64,000 nt of DNA from Methylopila sp. M107 (lineage in GTDB: Bacteria > Pseudomonadota > Alphaproteobacteria > Rhizobiales > Methylopilaceae): contig NZ_ARWB01000001.1 of NCBI RefSeq assembly GCF_000384475.1, forward strand, positions 3,934,501 through 3,998,500. The letters are read 5' to 3'. A program made the translations under genes and the position numbers. Below the pieces are notes generated by a model. The model did not search any database and was not told where the DNA came from. It saw only the letters and a list, made by a program, of their open reading frames with translations. Below are positions 63,949-64,000 of this stretch, one piece after another. Each line of letters begins with the position of its first letter. Position 1 is the first letter of the stretch.

Positions 63949-64000
63949 CCCCTCACCCGGATGACTTTCAGTCATCCGACCTCTCCCCACCGGGGAGAGG
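63949..64000. repeat. REP-like repeat, CCTCTCCCC family, cut by the window edge
   Basis: CCCCTCACCCGGATGACTTT ... CCTCTCCCCACCGGGGAGAGG after matC. The right part of the element lies beyond the window. Confidence 0.7.

Overview
The window is a 64 kb piece of a GC-rich chromosome that is almost entirely coding. It belongs to an alphaproteobacterium, most likely of the order Hyphomicrobiales (Rhizobiales). Evidence for that is a GcrA cell-cycle regulator, GANTC (CcrM) sites clustered upstream of it, alphaproteobacterial gene pairs (argD-argF-hslO-apaG, tsaD-gpsA-EVE, ppiC-argJ-mutT, comF-grxC-nitrilase-DUF1178, ispH/thrB/rnhA), an ETF-beta lysine methyltransferase, and many L,D-transpeptidases, as expected of polar-growing Rhizobiales. 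I see no tRNA, rRNA, CRISPR array, prophage or insertion sequence.

Layout. 1-8 kb: tail of an M48 peptidase, a YbaL/Kef-type antiporter, gcrA, argD-argF, hslO, apaG. 8-11 kb: a DCC thioredoxin-fold protein, a tiny VapB-tail gene, two tandem L,D-transpeptidases, a DUF2235 hydrolase. 11-18 kb: acs, an AbrB-like protein, a LicD-like protein, the ETF-beta methyltransferase, an EVE protein, gpsA, tsaD. 18-22 kb: a HigBA toxin-antitoxin pair with a clear operator, then a class GN sortase overlapping the gene for its LPQTA-bearing VIT/VWA substrate. 22-29 kb: a regulator, a frameshifted DUF2059 gene, an FtsX-type ABC exporter pair with tesA, an aldo/keto reductase, thpR. 30-45 kb: leuD, accA, a YafK-type L,D-transpeptidase, a pyruvyl transferase, secA, ppiC, argJ, mutT, an orphan Flp pilin, a methyltransferase with cfa, and the comF operon. 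46-51 kb: a membrane GGDEF-EAL protein, a FeeM-type N-acyl amino acid synthase, a methyltransferase, an alpha/beta hydrolase. 51-64 kb: malonyl-CoA decarboxylase (matA), rnhA, thrB, a second YafK-type transpeptidase, a GH114 protein, ispH, a lipoprotein, a 2-hydroxyacid reductase, dodecin, a capsule-type ABC permease, and divergent matR/matC for malonate uptake.

How genes work together. ArgD, ArgF and ArgJ cover three steps of arginine synthesis. AccA and MatA make and destroy malonyl-CoA. MatC, controlled by MatR at a TTGTATACAA operator, would import malonate for MatA; matB is not in the window. Four L,D-transpeptidases, sortase and substrate, ABC exporter, capsule-type permease and pyruvyl transferase point to strong investment in the envelope.

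The gaps between genes are filled with two or three families of palindromic repeats (REP/BIME-like). One composite copy lies in frame inside the sortase gene and seems to have become part of the protein. The other most interesting signals are the gcrA upstream region (CcrM, CtrA-like and DnaA-like sites together), a promoter in front of argD followed at once by an intrinsic terminator, a 34-codon leader ORF overlapping the matC start, and a 20-bp palindrome in front of the N-acyl amino acid synthase gene.
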